Assembly (NCBI RefSeq): GCF_030053155.1
Contig: NZ_CP125640.1
Location: 3,366,001-3,430,000, forward strand
From: Rhizobium sp. BT03
Lineage (GTDB): Bacteria; Pseudomonadota; Alphaproteobacteria; Rhizobiales; Rhizobiaceae
Direction: 5' to 3'
Length of the DNA: 64,000 bases
A model generated the notes under the pieces. It was not told the origin of the DNA. It did no database searches and worked only from the letters and a program-made list of their open reading frames with translations. Numbering within the stretch: position 1 is the stretch's first letter; each line of letters starts with the position of its first letter. Both the position numbers and the translations under genes were made by a program. Of the stretch, positions 1 through 8,132 are shown piece by piece.

Positions 1-353
1 CGAGCTACAGCGAGTTCGAATCGCAGGTGAAATCCGGCACGCTCCGTCTTCTCGCCGTCTCCAGCGACAAGCGCATCGACGGCGTCGATGCGCCGACGCT
101 GAAGGAAGCCGGCACCGACGTCACCATCCAGAACTGGCGCATGGTTGCCGCAGCCCCCGGCCTGTCGCCAGAACAGGTGGCAAGCGTCACCGCCGATTTC
201 GAGAAGCTGCACAGCTCCGCCACCTGGCAGGAAACGCTGAAGACCAAGGGCTGGGCCGACACCTATCTGTCCGGCGACGCCTTCAAGGCGCAGCTCGAGA
301 AGGATGTCTCCGCCACCGAAGGCATTCTCAAAGATATCGGACTTGTTCAATGA
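1..353 (+). CDS. TctC-type tricarboxylate-binding protein, C-terminal part
   Basis: This is the 3' end of a periplasmic solute-binding protein of the tripartite tricarboxylate transporter (TTT) family; its start lies left of the window. The reading frame is open from base 3 and ends in TGA at 351-353. The visible part has typical TctC tail features: the 'GTLRLLAVSS' and 'DVTIQNWRMVAAAPGLSPE' segments and a helical C-terminus. It overlaps the next gene by ATGA, so tctC-tctB-tctA form one operon. The family delivers citrate-like or other carboxylate ligands to TctAB. The substrate cannot be told from this fragment. Confidence 0.85.
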   Translation, partial: SYSEFESQVKSGTLRLLAVSSDKRIDGVDAPTLKEAGTDVTIQNWRMVAAAPGLSPEQVASVTADFEKLHSSATWQETLKTKGWADTYLSGDAFKAQLEKDVSATEGILKDIGLVQ

Positions 354-841
354 GCGAGGATAACACCTCCTCGGCAACGCCACGCCGCCCTGATTGGGCG
401 GCGTTCATCATTGCCGTTTTCCTCTTCGTCGTCGCCGGCGTGATGGCCTGGGATGCCTCGCATCTGAAAACGATCGCCCAATACGACCGCATCGGCCCCG
501 CGACAGTGCCTCAGGTGGTGGCGTTCGGCCTCTTCTGTCTCGGGATCTGGACGGTCGCCGAAGCCTGGCGCGGCGAGTTTCCGGAGCGCGATCGGCAGGA
601 AGTGGCGCCGGTCATCTGGATCGTCGCCGGTCTTGCCGGCCAAATGCTGCTCCTGCGCGTTGCCGGCTTCTCGATCGCGACCGGCATCCTCTTCGCGCTG
701 ACGGCACGCGGTTTCGGCAAACGCAAGCTCTGGATCTCGCTGCCGCTCGGCATCCTCCTCAGCTTCGTCGTCTGGGCGATCTTCTCGCAGCTGCTGCAGC
801 TGACGCTGCCGGCCGGCCCGCTCGAACATCTGTTCTTCTGA
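350..841 (+). CDS. TctB-type small membrane subunit of a tricarboxylate transporter
   Basis: A 163-residue membrane protein with four predicted hydrophobic segments, near residues 18-35, 52-70, 85-105 and 120-145. This is the size and layout of TctB, the small permease subunit of TTT transporters. The ATG overlaps the tctC stop codon (ATGA), which suggests translational coupling. It lies 89 bp before the large permease subunit. Sequence conservation in TctB is weak, so the call rests on size, topology and its place between tctC and tctA. Confidence 0.85.
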   Translation: MSEDNTSSATPRRPDWAAFIIAVFLFVVAGVMAWDASHLKTIAQYDRIGPATVPQVVAFGLFCLGIWTVAEAWRGEFPERDRQEVAPVIWIVAGLAGQMLLLRVAGFSIATGILFALTARGFGKRKLWISLPLGILLSFVVWAIFSQLLQLTLPAGPLEHLFF

Positions 842-930
842 CCGCGCGGCACGCGCTGTCAGCTCTTTTGATTTTGCGCGGCGCCTGACCCCGGAATCGG
901 ATCGTCGGGAACGCCGCTTGGGACACCAAG

Positions 931-2448
931 ATGAGCACATTCGAATTCCTATGGCAGGGTATCCTGGTTGCGATGCAGCCGATGAACCTGGTTTATGCGC
1001 TGGTCGGCGTGACCCTCGGCACCGCCGTCGGCGTGCTGCCCGGCATCGGCCCGGCGCTCACCGTGGCGCTGCTGTTGCCCGTCACCTACAAGCTCGATCC
1101 CGGCGGCTCACTGATCATGTTCGCCGGCATCTACTACGGCGGCATGTATGGCGGTTCGACGACCTCGATCCTGCTCAACACGCCGGGTGAAAGCGCCTCG
1201 ATCGTCACCGCGCTCGAGGGCAACAAGATGGCGCGCGCCGGGCGCGGCGGACCGGCGCTGGCGACGGCGGCGATCGGCTCCTTCGCCGCCGGCCTGATCG
1301 CGACGCTCGGGCTTGCCTTCATCGCTCCCTATATCGTCAAGCTGGCGCTGGTTTTCGGGCCGCGCGAATATTTCGCGCTGATGGTGCTGGCCTTCGTCAC
1401 CGTCTCCTCGGCCTTCGGCGATTCAGCGCTGCGGGGCCTGACATCGCTGTTCATCGGCTTCGCGCTCGCTATGGTCGGCATTGACCAGCAGACGGGGCAG
1501 GCGCGGCTTTCCTTCGGCATTCCCGACCTGCTCGACGGTGTCGAGGTGACGACGCTTGCCGTGGCGATGTTTGCGATCGGCGAGACGCTTTATATCGCCG
1601 CGCAGGGCAACCGGATCGCCGAGAAGGTCGAGGCGGTCAAGGGTTCGCTGTGGATGACGGCGCAGGACTGGTCGCGTTCGTGGAAGCCCTGGCTGCGCGG
1701 CACGCTAATCGGTTTCCCGATCGGCGCCATGCCGGCGGGCGGCGCCGAAATCGGCACCTTCCTCTCCTACGCCACCGAAAAGCGGCTGGCGAAGAACCCC
1801 GAGGAGTTCGGCCATGGCGCAATCGAAGGGGTGGCCGGTCCAGAGGCTGCCAATAACGCCTCGGCCGCCGGCACGCTGGTGCCGCTTCTGACGCTCGGCC
1901 TGCCGACGACGGCGACGGCGGCGATCATGCTTGCCGGCTTCCAGCAATACGGCTTGCAGCCTGGGCCGCTGCTGTTTGCCACCAACCCGCAGCTCGTCTG
2001 GGGATTGATCGCCAGCCTGCTCATCGCCAATGCGATGCTGCTGGTGTTGAACCTGCCGATGATCGGGCTCTGGGTAAAGCTGCTGACGATCCCGAAGCCG
2101 TGGCTTTATGCGGGCATTCTGCTGTTTGCGACGCTCGGGACGATCGGCGCCAACCCGTCGGTGTTCGAACTCGGCATGCTGCTCGCTTTCGGCCTGCTCG
2201 GTTACGTGATGCGGCTCTTCGGCTATCCGATTGCGCCGACGGTCGTCGGCCTGATCCTCGGGCCGCTTGCCGAGCAGCAGCTCCGCCGCGCGCTGGCGAT
2301 CAGCCAGGGCGACGTCACGACGCTGGTCATGTCGCCGATTGCGGCAGGCCTGCTGATCGTTGCGGCGGCGGCCTTTCTCATCCCGCTGATCCTGCGGATT
2401 CGCGGCCGCGGCCAGGTGCTGGCGCAGCTGGCGGCAAACGAAGATTAA
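931..2448 (+). CDS. tctA: TctA-type large permease subunit of a tricarboxylate transporter
   Basis: A 505-residue inner-membrane protein with about twelve hydrophobic segments. It carries the family signatures: an N-terminal '[17 protein letters not shown]' loop, '[20 protein letters not shown]' near residues 70-90, and a second copy of the loop type, '[20 protein letters not shown]', near residue 270. The family is a sodium- or proton-coupled secondary transporter that works with a periplasmic binding protein. It closes the operon and is followed by a hairpin terminator at 2471-2510. Length matches the usual ~500 residues. Confidence 0.93.
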   Translation: MSTFEFLWQGILVAMQPMNLVYALVGVTLGTAVGVLPGIGPALTVALLLPVTYKLDPGGSLIMFAGIYYGGMYGGSTTSILLNTPGESASIVTALEGNKMARAGRGGPALATAAIGSFAAGLIATLGLAFIAPYIVKLALVFGPREYFALMVLAFVTVSSAFGDSALRGLTSLFIGFALAMVGIDQQTGQARLSFGIPDLLDGVEVTTLAVAMFAIGETLYIAAQGNRIAEKVEAVKGSLWMTAQDWSRSWKPWLRGTLIGFPIGAMPAGGAEIGTFLSYATEKRLAKNPEEFGHGAIEGVAGPEAANNASAAGTLVPLLTLGLPTTATAAIMLAGFQQYGLQPGPLLFATNPQLVWGLIASLLIANAMLLVLNLPMIGLWVKLLTIPKPWLYAGILLFATLGTIGANPSVFELGMLLAFGLLGYVMRLFGYPIAPTVVGLILGPLAEQQLRRALAISQGDVTTLVMSPIAAGLLIVAAAAFLIPLILRIRGRGQVLAQLAANED

Positions 2449-2470
2449 AAGACGACATTACCCCTCCCTC

Positions 2471-2510
2471 AAGGCCGGCCCATGGAGACATGCGCCGGCC
2501 TCTTCTTTTT
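2471..2510 (+). terminator. Rho-independent terminator after tctA
   Basis: Inverted arms AGGCCGGC and GCCGGCCT (2472-2479 and 2494-2501) enclose a 14-base loop and are followed by a T-rich tract (TCTTCTTTTT). It lies 23 bp after the tctA stop codon. Confidence 0.75.
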
Positions 2511-2598
2511 GCATGGCTGCGGTGATTTTCTGAGCATTGTAGCGGTATATGCGCGATGCCATCTATAAGCGGTCAATCAAAACAAGAGGAAATGGACA

Positions 2599-2769
2599 AT
2601 GTCCGCCATCCGCAATTCAGTCCGCACGGGTTTCTTTGGTCGCGCGTTTGCAGTGCTCGGCGCCGCAAATGCCGTCAGCGCCGCCGTTGAAGCCGGCCGC
2701 CGGCCGCGTGCCCGCGACCTGAGGGAACTCGGCATCGACCCGACCGCCTTCGGTCAGGCTTCCCGCTAA
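2599..2769 (+). CDS. Small basic protein, DUF1127-like tail
   Basis: A 56-residue basic open frame. The ATG is preceded by AGAGGAAATGGACA, a plausible ribosome binding site. The N-terminus is amphipathic and alanine-rich; the C-terminus reads 'RARDLRELGIDPTAF', which resembles the end of small DUF1127 (YjiS-like) proteins common in rhizobia. Some DUF1127 proteins are linked to phosphate or carbon metabolism and RNA handling, but no function is claimed here. It has its own unit, between the tctA terminator and two tandem hairpins at 2798-2915. Confidence 0.6.
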   Translation: MSAIRNSVRTGFFGRAFAVLGAANAVSAAVEAGRRPRARDLRELGIDPTAFGQASR

Positions 2770-2797
2770 CCAGCGTTAAGCCATGCATGAATGAAAT

Positions 2798-2880
2798 AGC
2801 CCGCAACCCCTGTGAACTGCCCCGAAGGTTGTCGTCCAACTTTCGGGGGCAGTTCACTAGTGGTCGCGGGCTTTATTTTT
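2798..2880 (+). terminator. Extended nested hairpin, probable terminator
   Basis: An outer stem (AGCCCGCAACC, 2798-2808, against GGTCGCGGGCT, 2862-2872, one mismatch) encloses an inner palindrome of about 45 bases. The inner arms are GTGAACTGCCCCGAA (2812-2826) and the matching TTCGGGGGCAGTTCAC (2841-2856), differing by one extra base. A TTTATTTTT tract follows. The outer stem plus T-tract is terminator-like. The inner arms resemble IS3-family element ends placed head to head, but that origin is only an inference. Confidence 0.6.
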
Positions 2881-2886
2881 GTCCAT

Positions 2887-2915
2887 GCCGCAACGCCAAG
2901 CGTTGCGGCTTTTTT
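2887..2915 (+). terminator. Perfect rho-independent terminator
   Basis: Stem GCCGCAACGC / GCGTTGCGGC with loop CAA, followed directly by TTTTTT. It ends just before the stop codon of the convergent DUF475 gene and follows the nested hairpin at 2798. Confidence 0.85.
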
Positions 2916-2928
2916 CTACATGCAATCG

Positions 2929-4020
2929 TCAGGCGTGAAGCTCTTCCTGCCGGGCGGCGTGATCTTCCAGCCGCTCGCGCTTGTTGTGGCGGATCGACGA
3001 CCAGAGCGACAGGCCGATCAGGGTTGCGCCGCCGAGACCGGTGATCACTTCGGGGATGTGCACCAGGGTCTGCGCATACATGATCACCGAGAGGATCAGG
3101 ATGGCGTAGAAGGCGCCGTGCTCGAGATAGCGGTATTCGGCAAGCGTTCCCTTTTCCACCAGCATGATCGTCATCGAGCGCACATACATCGCGCCGATGC
3201 CGAGACCGATCGCGATGACGAAGAGGTTCTGCGTCAGCGCGAAGGCGCCGATGACGCCGTCGAAGGAGAAGCTGGCATCCAGCACCTCGAGATAGATGAA
3301 GGCGCCGAGGCCGCCCTTGGCGGCAGCGCTCATCGTCTGCTGCGACGCATCGAGCAGTTCACCCACCACCTCGACCGCGAGGAAGGTGAGCAGCCCGTAG
3401 ATGGCGCAATGGACGAAGATGCTGGCTTCCTCGCCGCCGATCAGCCAGGAGAAAACCAGCATCAGCGCCAGCACGAAAGCGATCTCGATGCCCCTGATGG
3501 TGGCCGAGCGCGCCATCACTTTTTCCAGGCCGCGGAGCCAATGGATTTTCTTCTCGTGGTCGAAGAAATAGCTGAGGCCGACCATCATCAGAAAGGTGCC
3601 GCCGAAGGCTGCGATCGGCAGATGCGCGTCATTCATGATGCGGGCATATTCCTCCGGCTCACGGGCGGCAAGCACAAGCGCGTCCCAGGGGCCGATCCGT
3701 GCCGCGATCGCAACGATCGCCAGCGGAAAGACGATGCGCATGCCGAAGACGGCGATGATGATGCCCCAGGTGAGGAAGCGCTTCTGCCAGACCGGCGTCA
3801 TCTCCTTCAGCTTGTTGGCGTTGACGATGGCATTGTCGAAGGAGAGCGAGATCTCCAGCACCGCAAGCACGGTGCAGATGAAGAAGACGGTCGCCATGCC
3901 GCCGATCGTGCCTGTCGTCTGCCAGCCGAGCACGGCGCCAAGAACGAGGCCGAGGGCAGTGACGATGAAGGCCCAGCGGAAATAGCTGAGCGAGGAGTGG
4001 TGGGTCGCGGGCTGGTTCAT
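2929..4020 (-). CDS. DUF475 / TerC-family integral membrane protein
   Basis: A 363-residue multispanning membrane protein. It has two TerC-superfamily motifs, 'SLSFDNAIVNAN' near residue 57 and 'SFSFDGVIGAFAL' near residue 255; these acidic motifs are thought to bind metal ions in the family. TerC relatives are linked to manganese export or metal loading of exported enzymes, and DUF475 itself is poorly characterised. The start at 4020 is chosen because GAGGTG lies about 7 bases upstream; a longer frame to 4041 lacks such a site. It is convergent with the small upstream gene. Confidence 0.85.
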   Translation of the reverse strand: MNQPATHHSSLSYFRWAFIVTALGLVLGAVLGWQTTGTIGGMATVFFICTVLAVLEISLSFDNAIVNANKLKEMTPVWQKRFLTWGIIIAVFGMRIVFPLAIVAIAARIGPWDALVLAAREPEEYARIMNDAHLPIAAFGGTFLMMVGLSYFFDHEKKIHWLRGLEKVMARSATIRGIEIAFVLALMLVFSWLIGGEEASIFVHCAIYGLLTFLAVEVVGELLDASQQTMSAAAKGGLGAFIYLEVLDASFSFDGVIGAFALTQNLFVIAIGLGIGAMYVRSMTIMLVEKGTLAEYRYLEHGAFYAILILSVIMYAQTLVHIPEVITGLGGATLIGLSLWSSIRHNKRERLEDHAARQEELHA

Positions 4021-4366
4021 GGCCGCACCTCGCGGCCGCAAATCAGGGTGGAGAGGATGGAAAGGGAGAAATGCGGCATGCCACGACGGGCATGCGGATA
4101 AGGCATGTTGAGCTTGTTCATCGATGAAAAATCCGCCGGCTAAGCTGCAGGCGGTACCGACATCACGAGAGCGCCGTAAAAACTCTCGCCAGAGGGGCCC
4201 GGCACCAAAATTACCCGTAGCCGATGTCTGGAAGGCTGCGGGACAGGCCTTAGTTAATCAACTTCCCCGGTCAGTCAAGTCGGCGGCGGCACGGAAATGA
4301 AGTGTTTTTTTGGAACCATCCCGGTGCCTGCTCGTTAGACCCTGGTTGAGCTTAAAAAGGAGGCCG
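4021..4366. other. Intergenic leader region between DUF475 and a small gene
   Basis: This 346-bp stretch between divergent genes has no credible coding frame. On the minus strand it would form the 5' leader of the DUF475 gene. It contains a hairpin with arms CGAGAG and CTCTCG (about 4166-4188) and GC-rich palindromes (GCATGCC near 4075-4095). Manganese riboswitches (yybP-ykoY) precede some TerC-family genes, but I could not match that consensus here. Treat it as a possible structured leader only. Confidence 0.3.
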
Positions 4367-4612
4367 ATGATGCACACTTCGACCCATGTTCCCGACAAAC
4401 GCACGGAGGCGTCCGACCGCATGAAGCGGGCGAAGCCGAACCGCATGCAGAAGGCGCAGGTGCTGCCGCCACATCATGTCGACCTGACGCTGACGCCGGG
4501 TGTCTATCACGACATTCACGTGCCGGCCCACGTTACCGGTGCCGATCTGTCCAAAGGTGGTCCCGACATCAAGGGCCCCGACCTTAAAGGCAAGGCAGAG
4601 ACCAAGAGATAA
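4367..4612 (+). CDS. Small basic hypothetical protein
   Basis: An 81-residue protein, unrecognised. It is basic at the N-terminus (several Lys/Arg around residues 9-26), then has His- and Pro-containing segments ('PPHHVDLTLTPGVYHDIHVPAHV') and a Lys/Gly/Asp-rich end. Two adjacent ATGs follow a strong AAAAAGGAGG site, so the start is at 4367 rather than at the longer upstream frame (4310). It is followed after 58 bp by another small gene, and both may share one transcript. Confidence 0.6.
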   Translation: MMHTSTHVPDKRTEASDRMKRAKPNRMQKAQVLPPHHVDLTLTPGVYHDIHVPAHVTGADLSKGGPDIKGPDLKGKAETKR

Positions 4613-4670
4613 TCGGCATTCCGCAAGCCTTCCTGGCGCCCCGACTGCAATTCGAACAGGTGAGAAATAT

Positions 4671-4865
4671 ATGACGATCAACTTTGTGCCCCGCGAGATC
4701 TTTATCCGGCACGAAAATGAATGGCAGGCTGCACGCGAGGCGGCGGATGAGCGCATCGAGATCGGCAAAGGCCAAGAGCCGCTTGCCCCGTCCATCGGCG
4801 CCCCGTCCATCGGCGCAAAGGCATCGGTTGGAAAAAGCGATCCTTCGGCCGCACGCTCGGAATGA
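4671..4865 (+). CDS. Small hypothetical protein
   Basis: A 64-residue protein of unknown function. The start at 4671 follows ACAGGTGAGAAATAT. The N-terminal half (residues 1-35) is charged and probably helical; the C-terminal half has two near-identical 'PSIGA' units at about residues 42-51 and a Ser/Ala-rich end. A strong terminator follows at 4889-4922. It has no membrane segment or signal peptide. Confidence 0.55.
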   Translation: MTINFVPREIFIRHENEWQAAREAADERIEIGKGQEPLAPSIGAPSIGAKASVGKSDPSAARSE

Positions 4866-4888
4866 GCAGACCGGCCATCACGCTGATA

Positions 4889-4922
4889 CGGACGCCCGGC
4901 ATATGCCGGGCGTCCGTTTTTT
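4889..4922 (+). terminator. Rho-independent terminator
   Basis: Perfect palindrome of 28 bases (CGGACGCCCGGC and its complement around a central AT/AT step, 4889-4916) followed by six T. The T-tract overlaps the stop codon of the convergent MgtC-type gene. Confidence 0.85.
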
Positions 4923-5433
4923 AATGGTCGTCATCCCGATCGGCACGCCGTGCGGAATTGTAGCCGAACCGCTGTTCGAGCTTGCCGAAGGCGAAGAGCA
5001 CGCAGATGGCGGCGAGCGTCGTAAAGAAGGCGATCGGCCAATAACCGAAGCCCATGGCAAGGCCGATCGCGCCGGAGAGCCACATGCCGGCCCCCGTCGT
5101 CAGCCCGTGCACCCGACCTCTGGCAAAGACGATCATGCCGGCGGCAAGGAAAGCGACGCCGGCGGTCACTGCTTCGATGACGCGCAGCGGATCGATGCGA
5201 ACCTGCTCGTCATCGGCAAAACCCGGCATGTGCACAGCCTCGATCGAAATGATGGCGAAGAGGGCCGCGGCAAGACTGATCAGAATATGGGTGCGGAAGC
5301 CTGCCGGGCGGTCGCGTGCCTCACGCTCGAAGCCGATCAGCCCGCCGAAGACGATGGCGCCGAGCAGGCGGGCGAAGATGACGGGATAGTGGATACGCGA
5401 CGCCGGTATCAAGTCGGCGATGATCAGATCCAT
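4921..5433 (-). CDS. MgtC/SapB-family membrane protein
   Basis: A 170-residue protein with about five hydrophobic segments. The N-terminal 'RLLGAIVFGGLIGFEREARDRPAGFRTH' block (residues 22-50) is the MgtC/SapB signature, and 'VTAGVAFLAAGMIVF' matches the following conserved segment. The domain of larger MgtC proteins that follows the membrane part is absent, so this is the short SapB/YhiD form. MgtC proteins are tied to growth under low magnesium or acid stress; YhiD-type members are less well defined. It stands alone, convergent with two small genes. Confidence 0.85.
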   Translation of the reverse strand: MDLIIADLIPASRIHYPVIFARLLGAIVFGGLIGFEREARDRPAGFRTHILISLAAALFAIISIEAVHMPGFADDEQVRIDPLRVIEAVTAGVAFLAAGMIVFARGRVHGLTTGAGMWLSGAIGLAMGFGYWPIAFFTTLAAICVLFAFGKLEQRFGYNSARRADRDDDH

Positions 5434-5662
5434 GGATTTTTCCTACAGCATATGAATTTTCGCTGGCTAACGTGTGAGCGCTGGATTTGTTCGGCTTTTT
5501 TCACCCGTGCGTGCGGATCCCCCCACGGGCTTCTCCCATGCCGGCCGCTGCCGGCATGTCGTTTGAGGCACAGATCGGAGAACCCGGCATCATCCTGTCG
5601 CCGCGCCAACCTTTCAGAAAGGATTGGGCGGCGATAATCCCGGCCTCACGGGAATCGGACAG

Positions 5663-6388
5663 ATGGCCAAGACAGCGACACGCGGCCGCCGCAAGGCGCC
5701 GGCGAGAGGAAAGAGCAAAGCGCGCAGCGGCGGTGGCGGATTGCTGCCCTGGGCGGTGATCGGCATTGCCGCGATCGGCGGTATCGTCGCCCACGACCAT
5801 TGGAAGAGCATTGAGCCGATGCTTGCACGGCAATCGGCGCCGGTTGCGCGGGAAGCGGCGGAGCCGAGACCTGTCGCCAGGAAGGACGTGCCGCCGAAGC
5901 CGGTGGCGCTTGCCACACCCACGCCGAAGGCCGCGCCGTCGGTGAAACAATCGCAGTTGCTGCCGCCGGCGACGATCCCGACGCCGGCAATCCAGCCGGT
6001 CAAGGCCGTGCCATCCCCGCTTACCCCTGCCAATCCGGAAACCGGCACGGTCGCCTTCGGCTATTGCGGCCAGGGCGCCCATATCAACTGTGTCGGCGAT
6101 GGCGGCGTCTTCTGGTACAAGGGCGAGAAGATCGTGATCGCCGACATGGCAAGCCCCGTCGTCGACCAGGCACGCTGCGACGGCGAACGCAGGGTGGCCT
6201 TTGCCGCCAAGTCGCGGCTGCTGGGGCTTTTGAACGCCGGCCCCTTCACCATGAACGCCGCGGGCAAGACGGAGGCCTCAGGCGCGCCGCGCGTCGTCTC
6301 GCGCGACGGGCGCTCTTTCGGCGCGCAGCTGATCAATGAGGGGCTGGCGCGCAAGCCAGGGGCTGCCGGCGGCGCCTGGTGCGCCTGA
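5663..6388 (+). CDS. Membrane-anchored protein with degenerate SNase-like domain
   Basis: A 241-residue protein. A basic N-terminus (residues 1-25) and one membrane segment ('LLPWAVIGIAAIGGIVA', about 28-45) are followed by a Pro/Ala-rich linker and a C-terminal domain (from about residue 130). That domain aligns by eye with rhizobial thermonuclease-like proteins: 'NCVGDGGVFWYKGEKIVIADM', then 'LLGLLNAGPFTM' and 'RSFGAQLINEGLAR'. In active nucleases the first motif carries the catalytic D-G-D-T and a following D-x-P-E; here these read G-D-G-G and A-S-P-V, so activity is doubtful. Start 5663 (ATG) is preferred over a TTG at 5624. Confidence 0.65.
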   Translation: MAKTATRGRRKAPARGKSKARSGGGGLLPWAVIGIAAIGGIVAHDHWKSIEPMLARQSAPVAREAAEPRPVARKDVPPKPVALATPTPKAAPSVKQSQLLPPATIPTPAIQPVKAVPSPLTPANPETGTVAFGYCGQGAHINCVGDGGVFWYKGEKIVIADMASPVVDQARCDGERRVAFAAKSRLLGLLNAGPFTMNAAGKTEASGAPRVVSRDGRSFGAQLINEGLARKPGAAGGAWCA

Positions 6389-6457
6389 CGGCCGGAGCAT
6401 TTCCGTTTTCACGCAATACCCGACGCAACACCGCGGCGCAGTTTTGCCGGAATTACC

Positions 6458-6952
6458 CTACTTTTCCTTTTTCACCAGCTTGCCGCCGGTGCGGAAGCTG
6501 CCGGCGAAGGAGGAATCCTTGCTTTCGGCCGTGCATTCGATCGCAATCGGCTTGCCGGCATAGGGGTTGCCGAAGGTGCAGAAGCCGGCGACCTTGACCT
6601 GTCCCGTCATCTTGTTGCCGACACCCGTGGTGACGAGGCTGAGCGGCAGGCGGGCGTTGCCGTTGGAAGCGGATTTGATGCCGCTGCCGTCGCCCTGAAA
6701 GCCGAGCGCCTTGCCGTCCGAGGTGAAGATGAAGGTCACCACGCCATTGGCGAGGGTGACGCTGGCAAGCTCGTTCTTGCAGCCCTTGGTGGCGTCGAAC
6801 TTTGCGACAACCAGCTTGGCGCATTTGCCGGAAAGGGTGATGACGCCGGGTGCGCCGGGAAAGGTCTCAGGCGGAGAAGCCGACGCGGCAAAGGACGGCA
6901 AGGCGAGGGTGGTGGAAAAAAATGCGGCGACTGCCGGTGCGGAAAGTCTCAT
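6458..6952 (-). CDS. Secreted hypothetical protein
   Basis: A 164-residue protein with an N-terminal signal peptide (hydrophobic core 'APAVAAFFSTTLALPSFA', likely cleavage after residue 22). The mature part holds four Cys (in 'GKCAKL', 'KGCKNE', 'GFCTFG' and 'IECTAE'), consistent with two periplasmic disulfides, and is rich in Gly, Ser and Thr with beta-strand-like patterns. I do not recognise the family. An alternative ATG six codons upstream (6970) is possible. It is convergent with the SNase-like gene. Confidence 0.65.
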   Translation of the reverse strand: MRLSAPAVAAFFSTTLALPSFAASASPPETFPGAPGVITLSGKCAKLVVAKFDATKGCKNELASVTLANGVVTFIFTSDGKALGFQGDGSGIKSASNGNARLPLSLVTTGVGNKMTGQVKVAGFCTFGNPYAGKPIAIECTAESKDSSFAGSFRTGGKLVKKEK

Positions 6953-7112
6953 TCTCTGTCTCAACCCCATCTGTCTGCGGCGGCGAATCGGCCATGCGTT
7001 GATAGCCGTACGTTGGATAGCCAGGCATTGGCACTGTTCTGTGACTTATTTTGGTCTTTACCCGGCCGCCGCCCGGGGATTGAACAGCATCAATGCATGT
7101 GATGGCGCCGCA

Positions 7113-7307
7113 TTAGGGATTTTTGAAATCGTCCCAGAGGATCGCTGCGCCAGCCGCGAATATGGTGATCGGAATCAGCCAAAGCTTGATGCTGATCGGT
7201 TCGACGACATGAAGCTGCATATAACCGAAACCGCCGAGGCCGACCCCAACCAGGGTAAGGCCGAGGATGATGGATATCGCCTTGCGTGTCCGTGTTCTCT
7301 GCGTCAT
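7113..7307 (-). CDS. Small two-helix membrane protein
   Basis: A 64-residue protein with a basic N-terminus ('TQRTRTRK') and two hydrophobic segments at about residues 10-30 and 38-56. The start at 7307 follows GGGGACGG; the open frame extends upstream but without a better signal. Function unknown. It lies 116 bp downstream of tRNA-Val on the same strand, with a terminator-like hairpin between them. Confidence 0.55.
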   Translation of the reverse strand: MTQRTRTRKAISIILGLTLVGVGLGGFGYMQLHVVEPISIKLWLIPITIFAAGAAILWDDFKNP

Positions 7308-7375
7308 CCGTCCCCATTCTCCATCTGCGGGGCTCCCGCAGCCTATTGAAAATCCGCGTGCCAATGACCGGAGCC

Positions 7376-7397
7376 GGAAAATCCCCGAGGCGGGGAT
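7376..7397 (-). terminator. Terminator after tRNA-Val
   Basis: On the minus strand, stem ATCCCCG / CGGGGAT with a 3-base loop is followed by TTTT. It lies about 27 bp beyond the 3' end of the tRNA. Confidence 0.6.
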
Positions 7398-7423
7398 CTA
7401 TCAACGATGTCAGGGAGATCGGA

Positions 7424-7498
<75 letters not shown>

Positions 7499-7582
7499 AT
7501 CCGATGGCGGCGCATAGATCACAAAACCTTCGGAGCCGTCAATAGGCTTTTTTCAGTTTTGTGACACGCCGCCCGGCAAGCC

Positions 7583-7945
7583 TTATGCGGCAAGCATTTT
7601 GTTGACCTCGTCGACGAGATCGCGCAGGTGGAAAGGCTTGGAAAGCACCTTGGCATCCTTCGGCGCCTTCGAATCAGGGTTCAGCGCCACGGCGGCAAAA
7701 CCGGTGATGAACATCACCTTCAGGTCGGGGTCGAGTTCGGTGGCGCGGCGCGCCAGCTCGATGCCGTCCATCTCGGGCATGACGATATCGGTCAGCAGCA
7801 GGGAAAACGGCTCCTCGCGCAGCCGGTCATAGGCGCTGGCGCCATTGTCATAGGAAAGGACCTTGTAGCCGGCCTTTTCGAGCGCTTTCACCAGGAAGCG
7901 GCGCATGTCGTTGTCGTCTTCTGCGAGAAGTATCTTCTGAGTCAT
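7583..7945 (-). CDS. cpdR: CpdR-type single-domain response regulator
   Basis: A 120-residue receiver-only protein with no output domain. The acidic pocket is 'AEDDND' (D10, D11), the phospho-acceptor is D53 in 'LTDIVMPEMDG', and the conserved Lys lies in 'VLSKPF'. It ends in Ala-Ala. In Caulobacter and Sinorhizobium, unphosphorylated CpdR binds ClpXP and directs proteolysis that controls CtrA and the cell cycle; the CckA-ChpT relay phosphorylates it. The length and sequence strongly match rhizobial CpdR1. ATG at 7945 is used; the preceding codon is TTG. Transcribed toward tRNA-Val. Confidence 0.9.
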   Translation of the reverse strand: MTQKILLAEDDNDMRRFLVKALEKAGYKVLSYDNGASAYDRLREEPFSLLLTDIVMPEMDGIELARRATELDPDLKVMFITGFAAVALNPDSKAPKDAKVLSKPFHLRDLVDEVNKMLAA

Positions 7946-8132
7946 CAATCCAGACCGCTGATCAATAGGTTTTTGGTAGGCTGCCAGGCGTTTACACTAG
8001 TCTTTACCCGGTAAACAACCGGTGAATTGCCCGTGCGCGGCCGCATCCCTCCTACATAGTATGGACTTGGGGCCGGGCAACTGGCAACATGGGCAAAGCA
8101 GCCAGTTCATGACATGGTAAAGAGGGCCGAAA

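Noticed and set aside
2812-4101. Long plus-strand frame antisense to the DUF475 gene
   Set aside because: It is the mirror of a well-supported gene (2929-4020), has biased low-quality composition and no ribosome site.
4166-4260. yybP-ykoY manganese riboswitch upstream of DUF475
   Set aside because: The conserved core of that class was not recognised; only generic hairpins are seen.
5487-5609. Frame containing 'GEARGGIRTHG', possible tRNA remnant or phage attachment site
   Set aside because: The sequence has no full cloverleaf and no canonical T-arm GTTCGAATC; only a short GC-rich palindrome is present.
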